From Spirodela intermedia (Eukaryota; Streptophyta; Magnoliopsida; Alismatales; Araceae): a stretch of DNA of 64,000 bases. The notes under the pieces are model-generated. The model did no database searches, was not told the DNA's origin, and was given only the letters and a program-made list of their open reading frames with translations. Made by a program: the position numbers and the translations under genes. Of this stretch, positions 22,040 through 32,900 are shown in pieces (position 1 is the stretch's first letter; each line of letters opens with the position of its first letter). The stretch spans positions 426,001 through 490,000 of the forward strand of contig LR746280.1 of assembly GCA_902729315.2 (NCBI GenBank), read 5' to 3'.

Positions 22040-22983
22040 CACACGAAACGGAACCCTAGAAGGAGGGAGGTCTATCCCTCACCCCCCACCCCTCCTCCAT
22101 CTTTCCCTTTCTTTGCCCATGAAGCATATTGACGGAGAGACCCTGCATGAATTGGGACCTCACTTATTGTAAATCTTTTCTATTTATTATTTTTTCATCA
22201 TTTACCGGTAAATATACTAATAAAAAATTAATAATGCATAATATTTTTTAATTAATAGATATATTGAAAAATGTACATTTTTTTCAATTAGTTCTACCTG
22301 ATTATTGTATATAATTAATGACTCCTGGAAGTTGGGCTCGGGGCGGATCTCTATATTATCTGGGCCGGCCCACTAAAAGCCGGTGAGTTGGGGCAATATA
22401 TTATTGGCCCCGTAGAGGCAGAGACCAGAGCAGACCTTATAGCTCTCCTGGTTGCTTTTGGCTGAATGAGGTTCCGAGCCGCAGCCGGTGAAGACCCGCC
22501 GGTCGCCGGAAGCCACTCGGGGAGATGTTGTAGCTCGTGTCTAATTCCAGGTGCGTGTTCCTCCCCGGCGAAGTCCTCTATGGAAGGCATCCGGCGGTGT
22601 TTCTGCTGTTGAGAGGCGAAAGATCGAGCCTGGTAGGGAGTTCCCCGGCCGTCTTCGTGGCGTAGTCCCTCGAGGCGGCGGTTTTGCTATTGGTTTGGCT
22701 GCGGTGCTCGTTGATGATGTTGTTCGCGAGATTCTGAGTTCGGAAGTGGAAAAATGGTATTCAGTAGCGGATTTCCGCAGAGAAATCTAGCAAGACAATG
22801 AATCTTCGGTCTCCTGATCTTCGCTTTTCCGTTCTCTCCCCTCGTGATTTAGCTTCGGCTAAACTTGACACTGCAGCCGGTGTCTGACTTAGGTCAGTCT
22901 TTGCCGGTCCTTTTCTCGTCCGTAATCTGCCTTATCCTGGGGCCTTGTATCTTCTCCTCACTCAGAATTGCTGATCTTGTCAC
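22040..22983. other. Syntaxin 3' flank and THG1 leader
   Basis: AT-rich DNA at 22170-22320 is followed by a GC-rich leader for the guanylyltransferase gene. ORFs at 22351-22790 look like leader DNA. No extra THG domain was found here. Confidence 0.5.
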
Positions 22984-25643
22984 ATGGCGACGGGTAAATT
23001 GGAGTATGTGAGGGAGCTGGAAAGAGGGAACAGGCTGCCGAATTTCAATTGGATCGTCGTCAGAATCGATGGTTGGCATTTCCACCGGTGAGAAGAGCAA
23101 TCTTGTCTTCAGAGAAGCCGCATCCCCATGCTATGTCCTCCTTAGTTTCCTGTTAGGAAGAAAGATGTTGCAGGCAAGGAGATTTTTCGAAGTCCGGTCA
23201 GGTTTCTCATCACTCGCCGCATTTAGCCTCCTTAAGATTCTTGTGTAACGAAGGAAAATCGCCTCGACGTCAATTCTAGAATCTGCTGCAAAGAGATTTT
23301 TCGAAGTCCGGTCAGGTTTCTCATCACTCGCCGCATTTAGCCTCCTTAAGATTCTTGTGTAACGAAGGAAAATCGCCTCGACGTCAATTCTAGAATCTGC
23401 TTCATGCTGTCATTGTAAAAGAGAAGGATAAACCATCTGGACATCTCTCCATGTTTTCAGAATCTGGTTGCGGTAGAGTCATGATTTAAGGAATCGCTGC
23501 ATTTTATGGTTTCATGAATTGCGTTCTTGGAAAATTATTGGATCCACCGGAGGATTCATTCGACGTTTTATTGAATTTTGAAACTCTTACACCGTCTTCA
23601 ATCATTGGGTACTGTTAAAAAAAGTAAAAATTACGAGAGAAGGATCTCTCATGTCATGTTACTAACTGGCGCATGACAATAGGTAATGGCTGCTTGGTGT
23701 TAAATGAAACAAGCATGCAACAAGATTGTAATAGGTGGATTAAAGTTTCCCCATTCTAGGTAAGTGGGTTTTAGACGTCTGATTCCTGGCTGGAGCAAAG
23801 TTTCTACGCAAATGTATCTTTTGGAACTTAAATGCTGATCATCAGGTCACTAATATTGGCCAAAAACAGAATTCATTACAAAGTTGATATTAACACCTTA
23901 TGCACTTGAAGCATTGAAGAAATAATCTGTCTCTTTCGGAGGAACTGAGCGATGTATTTCATTCCTACTGGCAGGTTTTCCGAAGTTCATCAATTTGACA
24001 AGCCAAATGATGCACGCGCCTTGAATTTGATGAACTCATGTGCAGTGTCAATGCTGGAGAAATTTCCTGATATTATTTTCGCCTACGGCGACAGTGACGA
24101 ATATAGGTTGACTACCCATTTTTTCTCACATTCCACTCTTTTGTCCAGTTTGTTTCCCTGCTCATTCTTTGGGGCAGCATATGGTAGCCTGGTTCTGTTG
24201 ACCGATAACACTCTCCTCCTTGGAAGAACAAACTTTCTTTTCTATTTATTCTAATATACTGCTTATGGAAAATTTTATAGATTAGTGCTCAAGTTTTTTT
24301 TTTTTTTGGCAGTTTCATTTGGAGCGAGAAAACAAATTTCTGTGAAAGGCAGGAGAGGTATTATCTTGTAAAACTTTCACACCCTTGGGGAAAAGTATGG
24401 TTATCTTGTTGAAAAATATGTTCTAACCCAGATAGTTCAATGTATCATGAGAGTTTTTTTTTCTTCTAATAAACCTCATTTTCCAGCCAAATACTGTCAC
24501 AAAGTGTGTCATTCTTTACCTCTGTCTACGTGATGAAGTGGGGAGAGTTCTTCCCGACGCAAGAGCTGACATACCCTCCAGCGTTTGATGGACGTGTGAT
24601 CTGCTATCCAAGAGTCAAACTCGTCAGGGATTATCTGAAATGGAGACAAGCAGACTGTGAGTATAGTTCCCGTCATATCCATGCCCGACCAGAATTCTCT
24701 AGCTGAGAAAATTAAATAATATTCCATGTCAGCAAACTCGAGAGCGAATATGAAAATTGTGCATATTGCTTGTGCCAGTGTTTAGTGGGCCAGCTCAGCT
24801 GAGAGCCAGGCCCAATCCTGCCTTAGGCAAAGTCAAAACCTGGAGAGAACAATGTGCCCAACCCCATGGCAGGGTTCCATCACCTCGAGCTTGTTTCTCC
24901 TCTATTTGTCTAGGTTAGGCGCCTATGGAGGGGCAGCCCGAGCCCAGCTAGGGTGGCCGGGGTCCCTTAGACTTTGACCTTGAGCTCATTTTAGTCAACT
25001 CACCCTGAGTCAGCACTCCTAATTGCTTGACCTTGATCTTTTTGCAGGCCACGTGAACAATCAGTTCAACACTTGTTTCTGGACGTTAGTCAAATCTGGG
25101 AAGAAGAAAAGTGAAGCCCAGAAGTACCTGGCGGTAAGTCAGTATATGCGGAGCCTCTTTTTCTTTTCTTTGTATTTCGTTAAAATGGTTGACTTTTGGG
25201 TCATCGAATTGACTCTAGGGGCCTAGCACGTTGACTTCCTTCCTCCGTCAATATTTAGTTTTTGTTGACTTCCTAACGAGAATATCTCATGATACCCTTG
25301 GATCACACAGGGCACTCAGACAGCAGAAAAGAACCAACTACTTCGGGAATTTGGTATAGACTACGGCGCGCTTCCTGCTATGTTTCGAAAAGGATCTTGC
25401 GTCTTCAGAGACAAGGTGAGAGAACCCCGATGGCCTGACCCCATCTCATTCTCTCCCAATGTTCTTCCTCCCATTCTCCGCCTCACTCTGTGCTCCTGCG
25501 GATGGCAGGTGGAAGAGGGAGTGAAGCTCGACGGAGGTCGGAAGCCCGGAGAGGAAACTTGCAGAAGAGTGAGAGTGGATTACTGTGATATAATCGGGAA
25601 GGAGTTCTGGGATCAGCACTCGGAGATTCTGGTGGAAGATTGA
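22984..25643 (+). CDS. THG1: tRNA(His) guanylyltransferase, single-domain
   Basis: Adds the essential extra G at position -1 of tRNA-His by 3'-5' polymerisation. Seven exons: 22984-23087, 23975-24106, 24313-24357, 24487-24656, 25048-25133, 25311-25415 and 25509-25643. All phases join, giving 258 aa. Metal-binding residues are in place: D29-G30 in VVRIDGWHFHRF and D76-E77 in YGDSDEYSF. Other blocks are FDKPNDARALNLMNSC, PPAFDGRVICYPR, DYLKWRQADCHVNNQ, NTCFWTLVKSGKKKSEAQ, GTQTAEKNQLL and MFRKGSCVF. It ends with DYCDIIGKEFWDQHSEIL. As I recall, Arabidopsis THG1 carries two tandem THG domains. Here only one is present, and it resembles the second. A perfect 109-base tandem repeat lies in intron 1. 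The gene is convergent with the NF-YC13-like gene, 185 bases away. Confidence 0.92.
23179..23401 (+). repeat. Perfect 109-base tandem repeat in THG1 intron 1
   Basis: The segment beginning GAGATTTTTCGAAGTCCGG and ending CTAGAATCTGCT is present at 23179-23287 and again at 23293-23401, by eye without mismatch. Five bases separate the copies. Confidence 0.9.
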
Positions 25644-25827
25644 TCTGCCCTTCGAGTAGTAACATGAACACACCGTTTTAGTTCGATCGGTCGATGGGTT
25701 TGCTCAGTGGATATGTATAATTGAGTCGGAAGCCATCGAGAGAGTGAATCCGATTACAGACAAATGAAAATCCGGAAGATCGGCGGCGGGGGGGAAGACC
25801 GGGAAGAGATCCTGCGTTCTCTCGCTG

Positions 25828-26436
25828 TTACTCAGGCGCGACAGACGATGGCTTGCGGAAGAACTGATCGATACGGCGGGTGCCCGGGGGCAGCGGCTTC
25901 GCAATTTTGGGCGGCGCCTGTTTGGCCTCCGGCGGCGGCAGGGTTTTAGTCGGCAAAGAGATGGAATCCAGAAGGAAGTCTCTGCAAGGCGGATGGCTGC
26001 GTGCGGCGGAGAGAAGGTGATCCATCCTGACGCTCTTTTTCTTCTTCGCCAGGGTGACCTCACCAGCCTTCTCCGCCAGGAGCGTCAGGAAGAGATCGGT
26101 GGAGAGAGAAATGAGGAAGACGGCCTCCGAATTCACCTTGTTGATCTCCCTGTCGAGCTTCATTATCCTCTTCACTCTTCCAGGGGGGAACGACAGGTGA
26201 AGGACTCCCGCTTCGCCCGCCTCCTCGTCTTCCCCTTCCACGCCGTCTGTTTCTCCTTCCGGCTCACGCTCTTCTTCCTTGTCACCCTGGTCTCCCTCGT
26301 CTTCCTCCTCCTCTTCCACATCAATTCCTGCTCCCGCCTGGCCCTCCCCCTCACCCTGCTCTTCCTCGCGCGCTTCGCCTTCTGCTTCCGCTACCTCCTC
26401 GCCTTCACGCGCGCGCTGATCCTCCTCCGTCTCCAT
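25828..26436 (-). CDS. Histone-fold protein, NF-YC13 / DNA polymerase epsilon subunit C-like
   Basis: Single-exon ORF of 202 aa. Residues 1-75 are strongly acidic (Glu/Asp/Gly), starting METEEDQRAREG. The histone fold follows: FPPGRVKRIMKLDREINKV, NSEAVFLISLSTDLFLTLL, AEKAGEVTLAKKKKSVRM and DHLLSAARSHPPCRDFLLD. The C-terminus is Pro/Lys-rich and ends with GTRRIDQFFRK. This layout matches Arabidopsis NF-YC13 (At5g43250), a divergent NF-YC whose relatives are CHRAC/DNA polymerase epsilon small subunits. Members act in histone-fold dimers in chromatin or replication complexes rather than as classic CCAAT factors. The conserved FxxGRVKRIMK start and the C-terminal RRIDxFF motif make the family call firm; the biochemical role is inferred. 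The CDS is convergent with THG1. Confidence 0.85.
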   Translation of the reverse strand: METEEDQRAREGEEVAEAEGEAREEEQGEGEGQAGAGIDVEEEEEDEGDQGDKEEEREPEGETDGVEGEDEEAGEAGVLHLSFPPGRVKRIMKLDREINKVNSEAVFLISLSTDLFLTLLAEKAGEVTLAKKKKSVRMDHLLSAARSHPPCRDFLLDSISLPTKTLPPPEAKQAPPKIAKPLPPGTRRIDQFFRKPSSVAPE

Positions 26437-26724
26437 TGCCAGGAAATCGAAGACGAATCCTCTTCGCCAAGCTCGCGCTCCTACTGACTGGATCCTAGGG
26501 TTTTGCAGGTGGGATAGGAGAGCCGCTACAGCGACTAACCGAACCAGTCGAAAAAACCTAGAGAGCCTTCTCGATCGTCGCTTTTATTCCGTTCTTACGT
26601 TACCTCGGTTCGGTTCGGTTCTTCCCGCTCAATTCCAACTCTAGTTTTCCCGCCAAAGTTTAAAGGCCAGGACTCTCGGCGGCCCGTGGTTTTCGGGTTA
26701 AATTAAATACCAGTGGGGCTCTGC

Positions 26725-26728
<4 letters not shown>

Positions 26729-26778
<50 letters not shown>
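26729..26778 (+). repeat. (GA)25 microsatellite
   Basis: An uninterrupted 50-base GA tract immediately downstream of the short unknown gene on the minus strand, probably in its 3' UTR. Confidence 0.9.
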
Positions 26779-26779
<1 letters not shown>

Positions 26780-26798
26780 CCTCCCCCGGAGCTTGTCG

Positions 26799-27104
26799 TC
26801 ACCGGAGGGGCTTCTTGACGACGTTGCCGGCGGCGTCGTAGATGATGGCGCCGGAGAAGTCCGGCGGCTGGCACTTCTCTCCCATGAGAATGCCCTTCCT
26901 CCAGAGGCAGCCGTCTCCTTCGAGTCCTGCGTGGACCTGGCCGATGCAGACCGCCGGACCGGATCCGCCGCCCCCTCGCCGCCGCGCCAGCAGCCGCCCC
27001 CAGCCCCAGCGTCGCCTGCGGTGGCCTCGCGCCGCCACCGCGAAGACGCACCACCGTGCGAGAGCCGCCGCCGTCCTGCGGATGAAGAAGGAGCGTCGTG
27101 CCAT
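26799..27104 (-). CDS. Short conserved plant protein of unknown function
   Basis: ORF of 101 aa starting MARRSFFIRRT, with a basic, Arg-rich, partly hydrophobic N-terminus and a Gly-rich middle. The C-terminal block LWRKGILMGEKCQPPDFSG followed by AIIYDAAGNVVKKP resembles a motif I have seen at the end of many short plant proteins (LMGEKCQPLDFSGVIYYD type), which have one N-terminal membrane segment and no assigned function. The start was set at ATG 27104-27102; the reading frame is open further upstream but without ATG. Coding GC is very high, so overlapping ORFs in the other frames are shadows. It stops 21 bases before the GA microsatellite. Confidence 0.55.
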   Translation of the reverse strand: MARRSFFIRRTAAALARWCVFAVAARGHRRRRWGWGRLLARRRGGGGSGPAVCIGQVHAGLEGDGCLWRKGILMGEKCQPPDFSGAIIYDAAGNVVKKPLR

Positions 27105-28473
27105 TGCCGCCACCGGCTTCGATGCTCTCCTCCTCCGTGGGCTCCTCTATATCGACGCCAGGGGCTCGTGGAGTCGGTAGGGACGCCCACAACCTGCTCG
27201 TCGCAAGTCCCATGGTGAGAAAGAGTCGTTGCAACGGATCCCTCACAACTACTTCGCAGAGGACCGACTAGTCGCTCTGTATAGTTAATGGGCCTCTTCT
27301 CCGGCCCATACTGCATCGGCGTAAGGGAGGTGGGAGATTGATTGAGTTAAAGTCCCCATTTATTTATTTTTTCCGAATTGTTTCATTATATATAATAATT
27401 TTTGCTGCTACTCGTCCAGTCTGCATTTATCCACATCTGCTACTTACACGGTTCGTGGCCGGAGTCGGAGCTGGCCGGGATCGGGTGCGTATCGCGATGT
27501 ACGAGACGGATATGCGCCCGGGTGGATCCACATGGGATCCCCAAATGGGGACGAGGGTCTCCGAAGGTGGCTTCTTGAGGCGGATCACCGTAGGATGGCC
27601 TTCTTCATCACGTCTCTCACCGACGCCGTCGTCCACTCGAGGAGTCTGGGGAGGGCGGGTGAGGGGAGCTATCGTGATCGCTCTCCTCCCGCACTGCCCC
27701 CAACGCTCGAGCGAGTGTTCTCAGCTCGGGGGAGAAGCCGAGCTCTAGAGGGGCGTTCGTTGGTGGTCGCCCTGGCGGGGGTCGCCAGACTCTAGCAAGG
27801 CGGCGGTTGCAGCACTGGACCTGGCCGACGAACCCTAAAGAAGGAGCCCCCGATACTCTTTTGGGGTCTATTCGCAGGTGACTCTCGCTGCTTTATTTCG
27901 ATTTTTTTCGCTGCTTGCGTTGGTTGCATCAGCTTGTGAAGTTCGGTTAAAGGGGGAGGTGGGTGAGTTTCTCGGTCGGATATAAACGTGTAGATCGGTG
28001 GACTTCATGTCCATTCCTCGTTTCTGGCTGTCAGTTAAACCCTAGTTGTCGGTTCGGTACATCGAGTTGAATTCTATGCGTGACTTGCTGTTTTCTTAGG
28101 TTATACGTGTTGACAATTTTGTGAATTTGAGTCCTTATTTCGTTCTTCGAATTCAATTACAAGGTAATTCTTCATTTCTCTTTCTAACCTTATCTTATAC
28201 GGATCTACAAACTGTTTTTTTTTCTTCTGTGTTCGGGTTCAAGGTCAGCATTTTATTTCATTTCTCATTCCAGATTTTTGACGTCTATTTCATGTCCGTG
28301 AGAGCGAAATAGAGCTTTTTTTCCCGGAGTTTTCTTTTAAACGTCTCGTCTCTTACGTTTTACAATTTGAGAATATAATCAAATGTTTTATTTTTGTCTC
28401 TTCCACCATGCCTCTCGAGCTTCAATAGTTTTATAATCCGTTCTCTCTCCTTTTATCCTTTAGGCGGGTGAGG
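27105..28473. other. Promoter, 5' UTR exon and leader intron of UBC2
   Basis: A GC-rich stretch (27,450-27,880) ends at donor CGCAG/GTGACT (27877/27878). An acceptor TTTAG at 28461-28463 lies ten bases before the UBC2 ATG. This fits one non-coding exon and a 586-base leader intron. No other gene is seen. Confidence 0.6.
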
Positions 28474-31381
28474 ATGTCAACCCCTGCTAAGAAGAGGCTG
28501 ATGAGGGACTTCAAGCGGTTGCAGCAGGACCCTCCTGCGGGTATCAGTGGTGCTCCCCAGGACAATAACATCTTGCTTTGGAATGCTGTAATATTTGGGT
28601 ACGCTCTGCATATATCGTCTTGTTGGAACTTTGATACTGGTCGTGGATACTTACTAGTACTTTTGTTACCATTGCAGTCCTGACGACACCCCATGGGATG
28701 GAGGTGAGCCATTTTTAAGGGCTTTCATTTTTCCTATACACTATCAAAGAATTTGAGGACTGTTTGTATTATATTGACTATTCTTCGCATTCTAGTTTTC
28801 TATAATTTATTCTTATTTTCATGACTTTTGTATCTTCAGTTGCTTTAAAAAAGTATTCATTTAACCATTAGACTGGATTTCTCTGTTATTTGTTATCTCA
28901 TATTCAACAAATGAGTGTTATATTTTACAAGAACGTTGATGACTATTCAATTGCCAGTTGTCTGTCATAATTCTTTAGTCGACGTTATTCCAGCTATAGG
29001 CTTTTTATCTATGCCGTTCATTTGTGCAGTATTTAATGCATTCTCGTGTGTGTGTTTATTTAGGTATATTTAGTCTGCGCCACGAGATGTAATACTAAAT
29101 TTATGGCGTGTGAATGTAATTAGTTTTCCTCATAATTTATTCAGATAAAACATTAGACACTATGAATTTCTTGTCGAATAAGTTCAATGCATGAGCATTA
29201 GCAACTGGCGAACAGGATAGTTGCACATTAATCTACAGTGCCCAGGGTCACTAACACAGCTCTGTACTCCAAACCGTTTCATTTGATATGCAGTATTCAT
29301 CCTTATTTATGTTATTATCCATTGTTAGTTTTGTTTGCAAAATGTAGTAATCAGTTTTCCTGATGCTTTGTCCTCGTTGACTGTCACGTTGCTTCTACTT
29401 TTCATCCGTTCATCCCTTGTTGGGTTCATTCTAATGTAAATCAGTTCTTACAATATGTGAAGCATTTTCTCAGTTCTGTGTTGTTTATAGGATATCTTTT
29501 GCTTTTATCTTTCTTATGCGCTGTTAATCCTCTGATGAATGGATTCTCTCTCTCTCTCTCTCTCTCTAATTTTCTGCCTCTTCTGACTCTACAGGTACGT
29601 TTAAGTTAACTCTTCAGTTCAGTGAAGATTATCCAAATAAACCACCAAATGTGCGCTTCGTTTCTCGAATGTTTCATCCAAATAGTAAGTCAGATAATTG
29701 ATTTAAACCTTTTTTGATACTATCTCCGTGTCTGACTCATCATGCGCTGTCCTTTTTTTTATTTTTTATAATGGATATAATGAAGGTCAAACAGTGGTAT
29801 AACTGGAGTCTTCGATGTTTAGTTCCAAGTTTAAATCGGAAACTTGTTACTTGATAGATCCAAACATTGTTCAGGACACCGTTTTTATTATTTTCTCCAT
29901 GTTTTCTGCAGAAGCAGTTTCTGTTACGATAAAATGTTAATTGATGTTGTCTCTGCCAGTCTTTTCCATCACTCGGGCTTAGGGATGCTTCCCTAGTCAC
30001 TTATTCGTTTGATATTCCTCCACTTTTACATTAGAAAGCTTGACGTGCACCCATTAGTGGTCCTTACTCGAGATGCTATTGGAGACCTTCATTGAGTATT
30101 TTCAGTCTAGTTTGAATAATTACCACTCGTTTTGTATATTCCAGTGGGATTGCTGAAGTATGGCCTGAGCGGTTTAAGAAATGAGTATACCTTCTTTTTG
30201 AGAAATATCTTGGCATATAACGGTTCTAAGACCAATATTAATGAAGCAACATTATAATCCTATTTGGGTCGGTAGAAACTGGGATGCTTCTTTTAGATAT
30301 AATTCTGAACTTGACGGTTTAATCGGATACTCAGCTGAAGGGGGTTTTGAAGGATGATCAACTCTCTGACTCGAATGTTTCTTTATTATTATTATTTTAA
30401 TGTTCTCCAATGTGAGTTTTTTTTTATTAATTTACCACAGAGTACAATGTTTATCTGAAAACTAGAGAAGAGCTCCCCCACGGATATATCTGTAGGATGA
30501 ACGTCTCATGTGGAAGCCGTAGTTTATGGGGATTCAAACCTGGCTTGTTCAAAGTGGGGAATCCATGTAGAGTGGGAGAACTTTGACATCTGAGTTGCTG
30601 ACTAAGAAACTGGTGTCTAGGGAGGTCCTCAAACTGTCCAAATCGCATTGGGGAAAGCCCTCATTTGGAGGATTTTCTTCAGGAAACTACAGACCATGTG
30701 GAAGAATTTCTTTTTTTGGTAAAATGGTTGCTTACATTGTTTGTTCACCTCTCTCTCTCTCTCTCTCTCTCTATTTATCTACCTTTCTTTGGTCCTCATC
30801 TTTTCCATTTGGATCAATTCTTCTCTCTCTCTCTCTCTCTCTCTCTATTTATCTATCTATCTTCTTGTTGTTTGTCAGCTTTATTCTTCCTTATCTTAAT
30901 GCTTATTTTTGGCGGGCCTTGCAATCCTTCATAGTTTGCTCTCTCTGTTGGCGCTTCCTTGCTCTACTCTTCAAGATCTTTCATGCGCATTCCCCCACCG
31001 GGCCTCTCCCCCCAGTTGACCAAGGTCCACCTCTGACATGTGTACTCTCCATTCTCTCTCTCTCTCTAGTCTACGCAGACGGAAGCATATGCCTGGACAT
31101 CCTGCAGAATCAGTGGAGTCCCATCTACGACGTGGCTGCAGTTCTTACATCCATCCAGGTAATCCCCAGAAACCCATTCCTCTCCTCGCCAGCATCCCTC
31201 CTCCGTCTTCCCCGGCGGCGTTAAACCACCTCCACTCCCTCTCTGCCGGCAGTCACTGCTCTGCGACCCGAACCCTAACTCGCCGGCGAACTCTGAAGCC
31301 GCCCGGATGTTCAGCGAGAACAAACGGGAGTACAACCGGAGGCTGCGCGAGATCGTCGAGCAGAGCTGGACTGCGGACTGA
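28474..31381 (+). CDS. UBC2: Ubiquitin-conjugating enzyme E2, RAD6 type
   Basis: RAD6-type E2 (Arabidopsis UBC1/2) that monoubiquitinates histone H2B with HUB E3 ligases and works in DNA-damage tolerance. Five exons: 28474-28598, 28678-28703, 29595-29684, 31070-31158 and 31253-31381. They give exactly 152 aa, the usual plant RAD6 length. Sequence starts [19 protein letters not shown] and includes [51 protein letters not shown], the catalytic-cysteine block [17 protein letters not shown] (C88), and [16 protein letters not shown]. It ends [10 protein letters not shown]. Exon 2 is only 26 bases. Intron 3 (1.4 kb) carries two CT tracts and a repeat-like insert, and its acceptor follows directly on a CT run. 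Confidence 0.97.
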
Positions 31382-31679
31382 TGAGATGGCCGGGGTATCA
31401 GTCATCGGCCCCACAATGGGAGGAGCTCCCCCGGCGGCGGGCGGCGGGCGATGATCTTAGTGAACAAGGATCTGTGGGTTACGCTGCTAGTGCGTTTTAA
31501 TGATTGTAATGAGCTTGCGATGATTCCGTGCTTTTGGTTGAAGGACGGCGGATCTTGTTCCTCTGTGAGGGCCAGTCAGGCTCTTCATATCTTATCAGGT
31601 GCACCATCCAGTCCAGGTTGAATAAAGTCGGCTTCTTGCAGGTTCCGAGACTGGAAGTTGGTAGCCAGTTGCACTAATG

Positions 31680-32718
31680 GGCTTTGCGTGGATGCCGGGT
31701 TCCAAGCTCAAATTCTAGCGAGAGAGAGAGAGAGAGAGAGAGAGGTGAAGTAAAGGGTGAGTTACAATAGAGGGAGCCCAGAGAGGTTCCAAGTCTCTCT
31801 TTAGCGGCAGGCCCAGTTGGTGAGTTAGAATAGAGGGAGCCTAGTTGCGTAAATGGAGACTTGCGACTGCTCGTGGATCCCAGGTTCGACGCTCCAATTC
31901 TAGAGAGAGAGAGAGAGAGGCGGGGAGGTGAAGTGAAGTGTTTCTCTCTCTTTGGCGGCAGTCTGGTCCGGTCGGTGAGTTAGAATAGAGGGAAGCCAGT
32001 TGCGTTAATGGAGACTGGTTCTATGTTCCAATCTCAAATTCTAGAGAGAGAGAGGTGAAGGGTTTCTCTCTCTTTGGCGGTAGGCTGGTTCGGTTGGTGA
32101 GTTAGAATAGAGGGAACCCAATGGCGTTAATGGAGACTGGTTCCATGTTTGAAGCTCAAATTCTAGAGAGAGAGATGAAGTCAAGGGTGGGTTTCTCTCT
32201 CTTTGGTGGTAGGCAGCCCTGGCTGGTGAGTTAGAGCAAAGGAAACCCAATTGCGTTAATGGATGTTTGCGACTGCTCGTGGATCCTAGGTTCGAAGCTC
32301 AAATTCTAGAGAGAGAGGTGAAGTCAAGGGTGGGTTTCTCTCTCTTTGGCGGTAGGCAGCCCTGGCTGGTGAGTTAGAGCAAAGGAAATCCAATTGGGTT
32401 AATGGAGGTTTGCGACTGCTTGTGGATCCCCAGGTTCGAAGCTCAAATTCTAGAGAGAGAGAGAAAGAGAGATGAAGTCAAGGGTTTCTCTCTCTCTCTT
32501 TGGCGGTAGGCAGCCCTGGCTGGTGAGTTAGAGCAAAGGAAATCCAATTGGGTTAATGGAGGTTTGCGACTGCTTGTGGATCCCCAGGTTCGAAGCTCAA
32601 ATTCTAGAGAGAGAGAGAAAGAGAGATGAAGTCAAGGGTTTCTCTCTCTCCAGCGGCAGGCCGCTGGTTGGTGACGTAAAACAAAGGAAGCCGGGAGGTT
32701 GCGACTGCTCGTGGATTC

Positions 32719-32767
<49 letters not shown>
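31680..32767 (+). repeat. Degenerate minisatellite of about eight units
   Basis: Units of about 120-190 bases recur between UBC2 and KCS. Each has TGGAGACTTGCGACTGC or a relative, GTGGATCCCAGGTTCGAAGC, TCAAATTCTAGAGAGAG, TTTCTCTCTCTTTGGCGG, and GGTGAGTTAGAGCAAAGG. The TCAAATTCTAG landmark or its variants fall near 31705, 31893, 32031, 32152, 32299, 32441, 32597 and 32715. The last unit ends in a long GA tract (32716-32766). The 3' units are most alike, suggesting recent growth at that end. The extended KCS reading frame runs into this array but is not thought to code there. Confidence 0.85.
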
Positions 32768-32770
<3 letters not shown>

Positions 32771-32900
32771 GCCTTGTTTATGGGTTCGAAGGGAGAAAAC
32801 CATACAAAGGAGAACGTCCCAATAAAACAAGGAAAACCATAGAAAGGAGAACATTGAAGCCCAAAGCAGTCGATCTGGGAATGTAGAGGGGAAGGGGAGA

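Noticed and set aside
21452-22059. ORFs on the opposite strand and in other frames of the syntaxin gene
   Set aside because: Shadows of the high-GC SYP reading frame; they show no family motifs.
26660-27316. Overlapping minus-strand ORFs of 182 and 218 aa around the short unknown gene
   Set aside because: They run through the GA microsatellite and lack the conserved LMGEKCQPPDFSG block, which is in the 101-aa frame.
32395-32610. tRNA-like GGTTCGAA words
   Set aside because: Only the B-box-like word is present. No acceptor stem, anticodon arm or A-box could be found, so no tRNA gene is called.
31680-32767. Regularly spaced repeats that could suggest a CRISPR array
   Set aside because: Units are long, degenerate and directly adjacent without unique spacers, and the genome is eukaryotic. 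It is a minisatellite.
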